A stretch of 64,000 nucleotides of DNA, from positions 81,184,412-81,248,411 of the forward strand of contig CM043963.1 in the NCBI GenBank assembly GCA_014529385.2. Direction: 5' to 3'. Made by a program: the position numbers and the translations under genes. The notes beneath the pieces were generated by a model. It did not search any database, was not told the origin of the DNA, and saw nothing but the letters and a program-made list of their open reading frames with translations. The stretch is from Adiantum capillus-veneris. Lineage: Eukaryota; Streptophyta; Polypodiopsida; Polypodiales; Pteridaceae. Positions 21,986 through 32,792 of the stretch are shown here, piece by piece. The first letter of the stretch is position 1. Every line of letters begins with the position of its first letter.

Positions 21986-23088
21986 ATGCAAGCAGTAGAG
22001 ATGGCCAAGAAGAAGCTAAACCAAAAAGAGAAACTACAAGAACTGCATGCGTATCAACTAGACTTCGATTCAGTCAAAGTGGAAAAGGCATCCTACCTTT
22101 CTAGAGAACAGCTAGAAGAGCACCACACTACACTCTTCACTGGCAGGTTCAAGAGTGAAGAGGGGCATCAGGTAGAGTTGCAACTCCTGCCCAAAGAGGT
22201 CTATGATGTAGCTGCCAAGCCAGAGACGAAAGAGGCTAAATGTAGGTTGGGGCTCATGCATTTCTATGAACAATAGCCTTGCGGAGTGGACTTTCAGAAA
22301 GCTTACGAGCTTCTATCCACCATCGAAGAAGATGGAACCGCACAAATATCCGACACCCAAGGGAACAAGGTCAAGGTAGTGATCACAAAAGAGATAGTGG
22401 CAGAGGCACTCAGATTGCCTATTGAAGGAATGACCATGCGGGCAAGAGACAGGAACATTTACCAAAGAGACAGCCGCGGCTACATTTGCCGATCTTATCC
22501 ACAAATAGGTGGAAGAGCCAACCCGTTTGTACCATCGACACTTCCATTTTCTGGAAAAAGGGTAACCAAGATACACTACACCAAGTCATGCCATGGCCAC
22601 CACCTTCACTCAGGTTCTCAAGTCGACGACAAGGCAATCAACGGACCACGTGCAGTATGTCTTGACAACCTTGAAGGGCACCAAGAAGGAAGGCAAAATC
22701 ACATACTTGGGTGCACCAGAGGTGTTGACTAGAATAGCATATCGTGCCATCGGCATGGCCGACAACCTACCGCCTTCCTCTGATCAGAATACATGGATTT
22801 TGGCAGCACAACCCTCTCCATGAACTACAAGGTCAAGTAAAAGATCACATAAGTCTAATGATGAGTCAATTGATAGCTCGCCGGAACTGCACAGCAGCGA
22901 GAGCTCTGACAATGAAGAAAAGAGAGCTCGGAGAGAAGAAATGAAAAGGAAAGTTGTGGCCGCACACCAAGAAGAGCCAACTCAAAAGCAAGCACGCTTT
23001 GAAAGAGAAAAACAGGCATACCAACGCAATATGCAAGGACAAGGGAAGGACCTAGGAAAATCAATACCTGCCAGACTTAGAGGCCGGG
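21986..23088 (+). pseudogene. Element A 3' ORF, truncated
   Basis: This ORF lies after the second palindrome array. The first part has SYLSREQLEEHHTTLFTGRF, matched in element B by HLTEQVLEAIPANIFIGRF. The central domain includes FQKAYELLSTIEEDGTAQIS and VVITKEIVAEALRLP, then LYHRHFHFLEKG and, after a frameshift near 22470, ITYLGAPEVLTRIAYRAIG. The end is a charged helical stretch, KKRARREEMKRK-like. A TAG at 22274 is read through in phase. At about 23089 it is cut off by the LTR fragment, so about two thirds of the length seen in element B is missing. The function is unknown. Position recalls the env-like ORF of Athila elements, but no signal peptide or membrane segment is seen. Confidence 0.7.
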
Positions 23089-23458
23089 TAGGTCAAAAAT
23101 CCACTGCTGTTAATAATCGCTATTTTGGAACTTGACCTAAAGTGGGATTTGAGACCATAGGCATGTGTGCTTAGGTCTTATAAACTTGTCCTAGAAGTTT
23201 CGTTATGTTTGAATGTCATTTGATGCTATAACGGGTGTGATTTGCTTGCCGATGAGCGATTGTCTTTTGGTGATTTCAGTCACTTGAGTGTAGCTTGAGT
23301 TAGATGCGAGTTGTTAGTTGTTTTCCGAGAGATTGCCAACCTCTTCTAGCCTCTATGCACTAGTCGAGTTAGCTTTGTCCCATGGTTTGACGAATTAATC
23401 GTGGTTCTCGCTAATACTGCAATAAGATAGGATGGTGAGGTTAGACATGCGTCCCACA
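23089..23458 (+). repeat. Element A 3' LTR, last 370 bp only
   Basis: This starts TAGGTCAAAAATCCA and ends GCGTCCCACA, closely matching 8174-8542 with a modest number of substitutions. The upstream 550 bp of the LTR, including the TATA box, are missing. The degenerate palindrome seen in the 5' LTR is present here too, at 23109. Confidence 0.85.
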
Positions 23459-24340
23459 ATGTCTGTGTTTATGCCTTTACAAATCAGCCCCCTCACTCAT
23501 CTTGGTCGACCCCTCTTGATAATTCCTCCTGTTGGCTTCCCATTGGACCTTTTGAAGCTTAACCAATAGGAATTAAGAGGCATAAGTGATAGCCTTGTGA
23601 CATCTGTCCCCCTTTTCCCTTTTGTTAGAGCTTTAGGTAATTAAATAATGCAACTAAACTCTCATTGAATCTTTTTGTCTTCTGGCCCCAATAGGAAGCA
23701 GGCAGGCCATTGGGCTGCTGAATGCTCATTGGATCCCTTAGAAAACTGTCCAATAGTCTTCTAGAGTGCTTAATTCTTATTGGTTCTTTTATCAAGTGTT
23801 TTTAAATGAATTAAACTAAAAGTACTCTAGAATAATTCTCATTGGTCGACCTCTATGGCCATCCAATAGGATTTGAGTGCACATTGGGGGTACCTAGGCT
23901 AGGGAGCTAACATGTGTCTCTTATTCCCTTTGTGTAAAGGGGCTTGCATGAGTGTGGGTGTGTGTTTCTCTCTCATACCCTACTAAAAGGGCTCGCCCCC
24001 ATCAATCTAGGACCACTTGAAGACTTTTTGTACACTCACAAAGCATCCAATTTCATTAAGCTTGACCATTTGGACTTACCTTTGAATTTTCGAACCTTAG
24101 CATTTTGGAAGTCTTAATGGGCTGAACCTTAAGGTCTTTGGAGCCCATTGTTGCACATTTCTCTTTTGCAGATGGCCCCCCCTTTGGATCCCTATTTTCC
24201 CTCCTTTGGATCCTTACTGTGGCCGATCTGCCAACTTAACCAATATTCTAGCTTTTTCCCCCCGGGTACTTCCCCATATTAAATGATCAGTTTAACATGA
24301 GAAAATTATTTAGGAGAATTAGATATTAGTTATTATGATA
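23459..24340 (-). mobile_element. Element E, right LTR, second part
   Basis: This resumes the element E LTR at the GTGTTTATGCC position where 7624 broke off. It continues with the ATTGG...CCAAT pairs and ends TATTATGATA, one base from the TATTATGACA end of the left LTR at 3011. Together with 6827-7624 it makes a full LTR split by element A. Confidence 0.8.
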
Positions 24341-24448
24341 GGTCAATTTTAGTGTTTTGTTAGGGATAGTATAGGGTTCTACCGTTGCAATGATGTCTTT
24401 CAAGGACAGCCTCTTCATCTTCTTTGTTGGTGATTTGTTGGCTTCCAT
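24341..24448 (-). pseudogene. Element C 3' ORF, N-terminal fragment
   Basis: An ATG at 24448 opens 36 codons on the minus strand, basic at first (TKKMKRLSLKDI), running to the edge of element E. It stands just after the palindrome array, exactly where the 3' ORFs of A and B begin. It is therefore read as the start of the ORF whose later part is at 1318-1. The two pieces differ by one base in phase and no target duplication flanks element E, so the join is an inference. Confidence 0.5.
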
Positions 24449-24618
24449 TGATCCTGTGGGCACTCCAAGTGCAAAAGTTCACGTTGTTCACATAATTTGG
24501 CATTTTCTCAGTTTCAAACTATCCAAATTACTTCAAATTTCTAACACAAGCTAATTAGGGCCTAAGGGTTCTATACATGCGGTAAAAAATGCATTTCGGG
24601 TGCAAATTCATGTTGTGA

Positions 24619-26348
24619 GACATCATACACATATGATGTCTAGGTGCTCAAAATTGAATGATTTCACAGATGTTCATAGCTCATAGCATGTACATCATGG
24701 ATATATGCTTGTATCTCAATTTGGATGTCATTTGGACAAATTGTGACCATTAGAACTCCTTTCAGGCTATGAAGTTAAATTTTGGCTTATTTTTTAGCAA
24801 ATGAGGTTCAAATGGGGTGAAACTTGGTAGATGCTCTCATAATCATGCGGTAAAGGCTTAGAAAGGGTCAAGTTAGCTTCTAGGTTCATCTTCAGGCCAG
24901 TGATACATCATACACGTATGATGTCTACTTTGTCCAAAAGGAGGGTTTTCACAAAACTTATACCAGAGCTAGGTTTTAGCATGGCATAGCCTTCTATGAT
25001 ATTAGACTTTGATTTGGGTTTCTTCTCATGTGTTTGAAGACAAAAATCAAGTATAGAGATTAGGATTATGAAACCTGGGTTTAGATGGTATAAAGAATCA
25101 AAAATTAATGAGACTTGGGATGTGTGCTAAGATTAATGGGATAAAGGCATTGGAAGTGAGAAATCCCCCCAGATTGATCATTTTGGCCTCTAGGGACATC
25201 ATACATGTATGATGTCTCTGTTGATATTTTTGGCCCAGACTTGATGTGTAGCATCCTCAAATGATGGGTAGCACTCTGACCATCTCAGATTTTGATTAAG
25301 AGATGATTCATGTGGTTGGGGCCATAGAACGTGTCTTTTGCAAGGATTTTCCGTTTTCTGGGATCCAAGTGGTCACAAGCTTGCTCAAACTTGTACAAAT
25401 TGAATGTATCTCCTTGATACTATGTGGTGAACATTCTCATAATGAAAGTTGGTGGAGTTTCGCATCTGTATGAAAGAAGAAACATCATATGTGTATGATG
25501 TTTGTTGATGCAAAACTACTTGAAAATCATTGGGTAAGATGTGTATAGCTAGTGCATGGCGCCCATAATCCTAGATTTGAATTTGTGCTTAATAATGTAG
25601 GTCAAAAGCCATATAAAGGGTTTGTGCATCTAGATTTTCACCTTTTGGATAATTGGAGGTCAAAAGATATTCAAAGGTGATGATAATCTGATAGGGAATT
25701 CATAGTGATGTGTATAACGTGTTAGAGTTTCCAAAATCATAGTTGCATGCCAATTCAAACATCAAATTCGTATGATCTCTAGGTTTGCATTTTTGGCTCA
25801 ACCTTGGTGCAACGGTAGCTCATGATGTGTGTATAGCTCTAATATGTGCAAATATGAATTTGAACTAGTGCTTATGTACCCAAGGCCATAGAAAGGGTTT
25901 AGGAAACTTTTATTGGGAAAATGATGAGGATGGTAATTAAAACATGCCCAAAGGTGCCCAAATTTGGTGTAGAGGCTAAATGTACCATGCTTTACAAATT
26001 TGGATTCCCAGAATGTTGACTCCTCTGAGATAGGTCTAGACATCATACATGTATGATGTCTACTTTTGGAAAATGGTTTTTTGAGCATAGGGGTATGATA
26101 CACATGCTATGTGCTTGCCTTGTGTCAAATTTCACTTGGTTTGGAGAACTTTTGGTACCTCTAAGGCCAACTTGTGGGATTAGGCCTAGACTTTGTAATT
26201 TTTTGGGCATTGGACACCCTAACCAGCTCCAACTCTTATGAAATTTTGTGTATTTCATGTTGAGAGTGTGCACAATGTGTGTTCGTGAAGTCAAGTGAGT
26301 GATCTTTGTGCATAATATGATTGTGAGACATCATACGCGTATGATGTC
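24619..26348. repeat. Element C palindrome array (7 copies, about 285 bp period)
   Basis: Palindromes with core ACATCATACGCGTATGATGT start at 24619, 24904, 25195, 25481, 25758, 26039 and 26327. Spacings are 285, 291, 286, 277, 281 and 288 bp. Centres read CACA, CACG, CATG, TGTG, TTCG, CATG and CGCG. Six of the seven keep both arms nearly perfect, while 25758 is degenerate. Intervening DNA is only weakly similar between units. Flanking phrases suggest the element reads on the minus strand. Confidence 0.95.
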
Positions 26349-26847
26349 TACCTTAATAAAAAGTGAGCTTATGCCCTAAGCCCTTCTAGCTAGTTTTCAA
26401 CTTAAAAAGTCAAATGTTTAGCTTAGAAACTCCTTGTTTGGCATTTCAGTCTCTGAAATGGATTCCTTCACTTGGAGATGACTTTCGTAGTGATTCCTCT
26501 TGAGATCAATCTCCTAGGCTTGTGGATTCACAAGGGCACCTTCCCATGGATTCGGTGTAGCATTTGCCCTTATTAATACCATTTTTGGCGATTTGTCACT
26601 CAAATAGAGTCTTTTTATGAGGAGATGGTCGGTGACAATTTTTCTTGCCATTTGACCATAGGTGTTGGCTATTGGTGATATGTTGATGATGCCCGTGAAG
26701 TTTGGTGGAAAATGAACGCACCGTTTGGCCGTGAAAGCCAAATGACGCTTTGCGTGTCCGACGCCTAGCTTGATGTTTGACCAACTCTGGATAGTTTGAT
26801 TTTGGAGGCATTTATATCAGCTTGTAGTCACCCTTGAGAATCACCTA
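26349..26847 (-). other. Element C remainder, non-coding
   Basis: About 500 bp between the last palindrome and the element B LTR. No coding or repeat motif is recognised, apart from short ORFs without matches. Element C is cut here by the element B LTR edge. Confidence 0.4.
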
Positions 26848-27037
26848 TGCTAGCGGGTCACCGCAAATCAACCACTTCATAGTCAGACAATCAGTATGCG
26901 TCCAATCTCACCACTCTAGGTTATCACACCTTTTCGGCATCCAAACGAATCCGGAACGTCACGAAACTTAAGGAGAGGTATCACAACACTTAAGGGTTCA
27001 ATCCTACCAAGTTCTATCACCATCTCGGAAGGTACAT
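26848..27037 (-). repeat. Element B 3' LTR, outer part
   Basis: This begins TGCTAGCGGGTCACCGC on the plus strand and matches 49684-50000 of the 5' LTR, lacking about 140 bp after the first 20 bases. The copia element interrupts it at 27037 and the rest is at 32193-32754. Confidence 0.8.
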
Positions 27038-27264
27038 TGTTACCATATACATGTAGTAGTGATGTGTGTGAACACACTAGGACCGCCGGGGCATTTTTTC
27101 CCTCTTTAGGAGGTTTTTTCCCGCGTGCATTGTATATACGCCCATCACTCTAGGGCTATCTATCTTTCCATTACACACTAATTAACACACTCTCAATTGT
27201 GTGCCTTGAGCTTCCTTCATCTTCTCTAAGCTCTGTGCATTTCTCTGCAACCCTAATTCCAACA
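27038..27264 (+). repeat. Copia 5' LTR
   Basis: TGTTACCATATAC to CCAACA, 227 bp. A TATATA box lies at 27133-27138. It differs from the 3' LTR by scattered substitutions and small indels. Confidence 0.95.
27133..27138 (+). promoter_or_regulatory. TATA box of copia LTR
   Basis: TATATA sits 96 bp into the short LTR and is repeated at 32061-32066 in the 3' copy. It is a plausible promoter, with about 130 bp left for R and U5. Confidence 0.5.
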
Positions 27265-27266
27265 TT

Positions 27267-27281
27267 TGGTATCAAAGAAGG
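27267..27281 (+). other. Copia primer-binding site
   Basis: TGGTATCAAAGAAGG follows the LTR end by two bases. The first eight bases match the initiator tRNA-Met complement TGGTATCAGAGC that most plant copia elements use. Confidence 0.8.
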
Positions 27282-27628
27282 TTGCATCCTCCCGGGCTCA
27301 GTCGCGCCAGCTGCTCTAGTACACGCTTGCTCACTTTCTCCGGTTTTAGTGAGCTTTGGCGAGCATTCGAAGGTCGACAAATATTTTGGGGAATCTCATA
27401 GATCTCGGTATGCTCAAATTTTTGATTCGGGCTCATTTCGGCCTCCATTTCTACTACAGGCAGGTCTGCACAGGCAATTTCATCAGTTTGTGCAGAAATT
27501 CTGTCAGTGCCATTTTTTGCATAACAGGTAACTTATAGTCTTCTAGGGTTTGCGCTATATAGCACGTGTTGTTCGCGTTCTGTTTCTCCTATTTTCGGGC
27601 AGTATTCACATTAGGTGCAACATTTACC

Positions 27629-28613
27629 ATGGCTGACAACAACAACACAGATGTGTTCAAGATGTTTGCTGTTGAGGACAGGTTGGATGGGGATAATTAC
27701 GCTATGTGGGATATATGATGCAACACGTTCTTGTGTCAAAGGACGTCTAGAATATTGTGTAGGGCATTGATGTACATCCTGGTTCTGAGGATGTAGGCGA
27801 TGTTGAGGATGTTGCAGGTCTTGCTGCAAGGATTGTTGCTGTTAGAGTTGTTTGACCTAAGGAAGAACAAGCTCGTTGGGATGCTAAGGTGAGCAGGCTC
27901 ATGCATTGATTGCGTTGTCTGTGAAGCGCACCATTGTTCCTCACATACGTTTAGCAAAATTTGCAAAACAGGCTTGGGATATTTTGGCTAGTCTTTATGC
28001 AAGTCGCAATGAGGCTAAAATTGCTTTGCTGCGTAAAGAGCTGGAGTCGAAGATTATGCATGAGGAAGATGATATGGACACTTTCCTTGCTAGTGTCAAG
28101 GATATCAATGAGCAACTTATTTCTGCAGGAGAATTCATTTCAGAAAGCTCCCTTGTGTAGACTATTCTTGATGCCTTACCAGATTTTTACCAGGCTTTTG
28201 CTAGTACTTGGAGACTTATGACCCAAGGAAATCCAGAAGTTGTCAAGTTTGATGCATTATGCACATTGCTGTTGCAAGAGTCGCTTTCCAAAAAAAACAA
28301 GACTAGACAGCGTGCAATTGAACAGGCTTTAATTGCTTCTCAGAGAAAGGGTGGTAATAGTAATGCAGCCACTTCTTATGGTTCTGCTGCGAGTAGCAAA
28401 AATTCTATTCCGAATGCTTTTGCTGGTAGCACTTCGTCTGGCAATTCTGGTGATAAGGGCAAAAAGAAGATGCGTTGCCATTATTGTAAAGCGAATGATC
28501 ACTTGATCAAGTCGTGTCCTAAGTTGAAGGCCAAAGAGGCTAAGAAGAAAGAGGGTGGTTCACTGCAAATGCTGGTTCCACTACAAATGCAACCATTGTT
28601 GAGTCTTCTGTGA
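27629..28613 (+). pseudogene. Copia gag
   Basis: The ATG at 27629 opens a frame with VEDRLDGDNYAMW, the usual start of copia gag, but it breaks within 30 codons. The frame is recovered at 27906-28160 (HIRLAKFAKQAWDILASLYA, ALLRKELESKIM) and, after a TAG, at 28218-28613. The end holds the CCHC knuckle CHYCKANDHLIKSC at about 28474. The knuckle binds RNA and the helical part forms the particle. Confidence 0.85.
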
Positions 28614-29872
28614 AAGGAGACTGTGATCCTGATGTTGATGCAGAATGGGCTTTTAGCATAGAGTGCACTTACAATCCTATTGTCCATGATGCATGCTTGT
28701 CATTTGCTGCAGATTCACATGTGTGGTATTTCGATAGTGGTGCTACAAAGCACATTACCTCACATCGTGAATTGTTTACCTTTCTCAAGTATGTCCCTCA
28801 TGGGAATTCAGTCACTTGTGCCAACAATGCCTCTTATCCGGTTCAGGGAGTTGGAAAGATTGTGCTTAGTGCTGCAAATGGCAGTTCCTACACACTTGTT
28901 GATGCACTTTATGTACCTAGGATCAAGAAGAATCTCTTGTCTGTATCCGCACTTGCTAGACTTGGACTTGTAGTCAAATTTGTGGATGACAGATGTACAA
29001 TTCATGATCTCAGTTTTGGTGATGAAATCGTTGCATCTGGGCTTTTGTGCCGTGGGCTATATAAGCTCACTTTGTATGAAAAGTGTGGAAATTTTTTTGC
29101 AAATGCTGTTGCAGATTCAAGGGCTATTTTAGATGCAAAACTTTGGCATGCACGTTTTGGTCATTTGAATTTTGCCAGTTTGGTGCATTTGCAGAAATCT
29201 AACATGGTTGCTTCTTTGCCACCTCTTGAAGCACCTATGAAACATGTTTGTGAAGGCTGTATTCTAGGTAAAATGCAGCATTCTAAGTTTCCAAAGGATG
29301 GTTCAGTTAGGGCCACATGCAGTTTGCAGCTTGTGCATAGTGATGTTTGTGGGCCCATGCAAACTCCGTCCTTGGGAAATTACCTATACTTCATGACTTT
29401 CATTGATGATTACTCCAGGCATGCATGGGTATTTCCACTTAAAGATAATTCTGAAGTTTTTATGTGCTTCAAACAATTTCTGGCTATGGCTGAAAATGTC
29501 TCAAAATGTACTATGTGTACCCTCCGTTCCAATCGAGGGGGGGAGTATATGTCTCATGAATTTAATGCATTTCTGGCTAGTCATGGGATAGAACACCAAT
29601 GTATAGTGCCTTATACACCTCGGAAAAATGGTGTTGCTGAGAGGAAAAACAGGTCACTGACGAAAATGACACGATGTATGGTCAAAAGTCAAGCTTTATC
29701 GCATTCTGTTTGGCTTGAGGCCATCATGTGTGCCACTTATGTGCTAAACAGGTGTCCTACAAAATCTTTGCAGTCTATTACTCCATACGAAGCATGGCAT
29801 AATAGCAAGCCTTCTATTGAGAACATGCGTGTTTTTGGTTGTTTGGCATATGCTTTGGTGCCACGAACATAG
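28610..29872 (+). pseudogene. Copia protease and integrase
   Basis: A 420-residue open frame. The protease triad is WYFDSGATKHIT near 28725. The integrase zinc domain reads LWHARFGHLN and CEGCILGK. The catalytic core has VHSDVCGP (first Asp) and NGVAERKNR (Glu). The second catalytic Asp, normally LRSDxGGEY, is Asn here (LRSNRGGEY, codon AAT at 29531), a G-to-A change. The integrase should be dead although the frame is open. The frame ends at a TAG after AYALVPRT. Confidence 0.9.
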
Positions 29873-29881
29873 TGCAAAAAA

Positions 29882-30548
29882 TTGGCTGATAAGGCTGTCA
29901 AATGTATTTTTGTTGGTTATAGTGCTGAAAGAAAAGTTTACAGGTTGTATCATCCACAAAAAAAACGTATTCTGGTTTCACGAGATGTAGTGTTTGTGGA
30001 AGATTCTGTTCAACCCTTGTTGTCATGTACTAGAGACAGTAATGTAAGCTCACAGGACATTTATGACACTTTGTTGCCTCTTTTCAATGGTGGAAATACG
30101 AATGTAAGTTCTAATGAGGCAAATGTACAGCCTATGGGGGTTTTTGAAAATATTACAGATCAGACTATTTACTAATGCAGATGTACATGATGTACTTGAT
30201 GAGGAAAGGGTTGAAAATGAGCAGGCTAGAGGTATGCTAAAATGGCTTGTGCACACTTTGCGTGACAGTAAATTGGATGCACCTTTGTCTAGTCGTACTC
30301 CTTCAGGATCTCGCCGTGCATCTTATGCATCAGATTGTTATGCTTTGGCTGTGTATAGCTTACATGATGTTGAGGAGCCTCTGTATTTTGATGAAGCACA
30401 GAATTCAAAAAATTGGATGGCTACCATGCAATCAGAATACGATGCACTTATAGAAAATGACACATGGACTTTATGTGATTTGCCTCCTAGAAAAAAAGGC
30501 CACTGGTACGAAGTGGATTTACAAGTTGAAACGCAAACCGGATGGTGA
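29882..30548 (+). pseudogene. Copia integrase end and RT N-terminus
   Basis: The first piece has KAVKCIFVGYSAERKVYRLY, the conserved end of copia integrase, then ILVSRDVVFVED. After a frameshift near 30150 comes the acidic linker and the RT entry block NWMATMQSEYDALIENDTW. Another frameshift falls near 30510, ahead of the KLKRKPDGEI block. Confidence 0.85.
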
Positions 30549-31414
30549 GATTGATCGCCATAAGGCTCGACTTGTTGCAAAGGGTTATGCATAGCAAAAA
30601 GGCATAGATTATGAAGAGACTTTTGCTCCCACTTGTCCTATGACTACTGTGCGTTTTCTATGTGCATTGGCAGCTCATTTTGGTTGGGATGTACATCAAT
30701 CAGACATTGTTACTGCTTTCTTGAATGGTGACATATTTGAGGAAGTTTATGTACTGCATCCTCGCGGTTCTGTCATAAAAGGACAAGAGGACGTGCAGAT
30801 GTAAGAAGGCTTTGTATGGGTTGAAGAAATATCCTCATGCTTGGTATGAGAAAGCTGATACTCGTTTGGTTAAACGAGGCTTTCGTAACTTGTATGTAAA
30901 GAGTGAGGGTGATGTACTTCTCACTGTGGTTCTTTATGTCGATGATTTGTTGATCACTGGACCAAATGAGAGACATATTGCTGAATTTAAAGTTGATTTG
31001 AATGCTACTTTCAAGATGAAAGATTTGGGCCTGTTGCATTATTACTTGGGTATACAGTTTAAGCAGTGTGATGGTGGTATTGCCTTGTGTCAGAAAAGTT
31101 ACATAGAGACATTTCTATGTAAGTTTGGACTTGAGGATTGCAAACCTACTGCCACTCCCATGGAAACAGGTTTGAAGTTGAGTCTACATGATGTTGGCGA
31201 TCCTGCTGATGTCACTCTTTACCAAACTGCTATTGGCTGCCTCATTTATGTATGCGACACGAGGAAATATATTCATTTTGTAGTCTCACAGGTAAGCAGA
31301 TTTATGCTAGCCCAGGGTCTAAGCATTGGCAAGTTGTCAAGAGGATTTTTCGCTACCTTAGTGGCACTTTACATCTTGGCTTGTTTTATCCCAAGGGGGG
31401 ATCATCGCCACTAG
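30500..31414 (+). pseudogene. Copia reverse transcriptase
   Basis: The fingers part reads HKARLVAKGYA, then a TAG in place of Gln, then GIDYEETFAPTCPMTTVRF and VHQSDIVTAFLNGDIFEEVY, with the first catalytic Asp. The frame shifts around 30790. The palm continues with MYGLKKYPHAWYEKAD and LYVDDLLITG, the YVDD active site. The end has LGLLHYYLGIQ and KPTATPMETG. The RNase H starts in a different frame near 31252. Confidence 0.9.
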
Positions 31415-31890
31415 ACTTACATGCTTTTTCGGACTCAGATTGGGTTGGTTGTTTTGACATGCGAGTGTCCACAAGTTGTCTTTGTTTCATGCTTGGCAGT
31501 TCATGTATATCATGGTTGAGCAAGAATCAACCTACTGTGGCCACTTCGAGTTGTGAGGATGAGTACAGGGAAGTCTTCATAGCTACGATTGAGTGTGTAT
31601 GGCTCAGACGCCTTATGGCTGATTTGGGTGTTGGACAGAACACTTCCAACACTATCTACACTGACAGTCAGAGCGCATTGGCAGTTGCAAGGAACCCAGT
31701 TTTTCATGCTCGCACAAAGCACATTGAGGTGCTTTACCACTATTTCAGGGAGAGGCTCTCAGCTGGAGAGATCAGCTTGGCTTATATGCCAACACAGGAC
31801 AACCTTGCAGATCTTTTCACAAACGCATTGTCTCGTGAGAAGCTTGAAGCTTTCCGTAAAGCTTTGTGCTTACTCCCCTTTGTGGATTGA
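31252..31890 (+). pseudogene. Copia RNase H
   Basis: An open 212-residue stretch that starts at the RT connection (VKRIFRYLSGTLHLGLFY). The RNase H has FSDSDWVGC (Asp), TSSCEDEYREV (Glu), IYTDSQSALAV (Asp) and the basic RTKHIEV block. It ends NLADLFTNALSREKLEAFR, followed by the pol stop 85 bp before the 3' LTR. The domain looks complete. Confidence 0.92.
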
Positions 31891-31963
31891 TCATGTCCTT
31901 AGGGCATGGCACTTCCCTTTACTCATGTGCCAGCTCTCGTTCACCGCATCACTCCAAGGGGGA

Positions 31964-31973
31964 TTTGTTACCA
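31964..31973 (+). other. Copia polypurine tract
   Basis: An AAGGGGGA-type purine run stands just before the TG of the 3' LTR at 31976. It primes plus-strand DNA synthesis. Confidence 0.8.
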
Positions 31974-31975
31974 TA

Positions 31976-32192
31976 TACATGTGGTAGTGATGTGTGTGAA
32001 CACACTAGAACCGTCGGGGCATTTTTTCCCTCTTTAGGAGGTTTTCCCCCCCGAGCATTGTATATACGCCCATCACTCTAGGGATATCTATCTTTCCATT
32101 ACACACTAAGTAACACACTCTCAATTGTGTGCCTTGAGCTTCCTTTGTCTTCTCCAAGCTATGTGCGTTTCTCTACAACCCTAATTCCAACA
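31976..32192 (+). repeat. Copia 3' LTR
   Basis: TGTTACC to CCAACA, 217 bp, followed directly by the target duplication TACAT. Confidence 0.95.
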
Positions 32193-32754
32193 TACATAAA
32201 TCACTATCCATCACACAAAATGTGCAGAAAACTGAAATAGAAGTACTTGGAAAGGTCTTCCTTAAGCATAAAAACACTTATCCATGGTCAAAACATCAAA
32301 AAACAACCATGTTAACCTCCAAATCAATGCATTTAGCTCACAAACAATGCGTCGCGAACCACAACAGAATTGGAAATGATTACACTTAGATTGTAGAGCG
32401 AGAGACAAGGAACGCAATGTGCTATTCAGAAACGAATTCTAATTACCAGCTCAGGAGAAAAGAAGATTACAAGTTGTAGCAGGAAGAGGCCTCCATAGTG
32501 CACGTTTTTAAGTCTTCAAGCTAATGATAAATCTTTCCTCAAAACTAAGGGTTTTGACTTTAAACGTTAAGGGGGCTTTCCCACGACCATCCGGCCTCTT
32601 AAAGGGTGTAGATATAGAGAAGTAAAGAGGGTATTGTCTAATTACATCATGGTTACAACTCATCCTATGCTAAATTACATGGCTTTCTTGAAAAAAATAG
32701 AGTGTTTACATGGTTTGATGTGCATATGCCTGTATATTCCTGTATCCACCAAAC
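32193..32754 (-). repeat. Element B 3' LTR, inner part
   Basis: This resumes the LTR after the copia insertion. On the minus strand the LTR starts TGTTTGGTGGATACAGG at 32754, next to the purine run GGAAGGGGGGAA (32766-32755). About 340 bp match 50005-50344. The remaining 220 bp have no counterpart in the truncated 5' LTR. Confidence 0.85.
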
Positions 32755-32766
32755 ATTCCCCCCTTC
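32755..32766 (-). other. Element B polypurine tract
   Basis: On the minus strand GGAAGGGGGGAA lies against the LTR start. It is also 27 bp after the end of the 3' ORF at 32793, so the ORF fills the space right up to the LTR. Confidence 0.8.
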
Positions 32767-32792
32767 CTATCCATTGCACGTCCTCGTGCAAG

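Larger units (their letters stand above)
7625..23458 (+). mobile_element. Element A: long Ty3/gypsy element with palindrome arrays
   Basis: This is a 15.8 kb plus-strand element inserted in the GT tract of an element E LTR. In order it holds an LTR, primer site, palindrome array, gag, protease, RT-RNase H, double H2C2 integrase, second protease-like domain, basic tail, second palindrome array, 3' ORF and a truncated LTR. The 3' LTR keeps only its last 370 bp, fused to the 3' ORF at about 23089, so a deletion removed the ORF end and the LTR start. Target duplication cannot be resolved in the GT repeat. RNase H and integrase style and the primer site suggest the Athila/Tat side of Ty3/gypsy. 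Confidence 0.85.
27038..32192 (+). mobile_element. Ty1/copia element nested in element B LTR
   Basis: 5155 bp with LTRs of 227 and 217 bp (TGTTACC...CCAACA), a perfect 5-bp target duplication TACAT at 27033-27037 and 32193-32197, an initiator-Met-type primer site and a polypurine tract. The domain order gag-PR-IN-RT-RH defines copia. Stops and frameshifts are scattered, and an integrase catalytic residue is lost. Confidence 0.97.

Noticed and set aside
7618-23464. A 5-bp target duplication around element A
   Set aside because: The left flank is GTGTG in a GT tract and the right flank ATGTC. Nothing reliable can be said.
1-24448. Treating 24448-24341 and 1318-1 as one proven gene
   Set aside because: Phase differs by one base and no target duplication flanks the intervening element, so it stays a hypothesis.
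24619-26348. CRISPR-like regular repeats
   Set aside because: Spacing is about 285 bp, the repeats are palindromes inside diverged tandem units, and the surroundings are plant retrotransposons. No cas gene is present.
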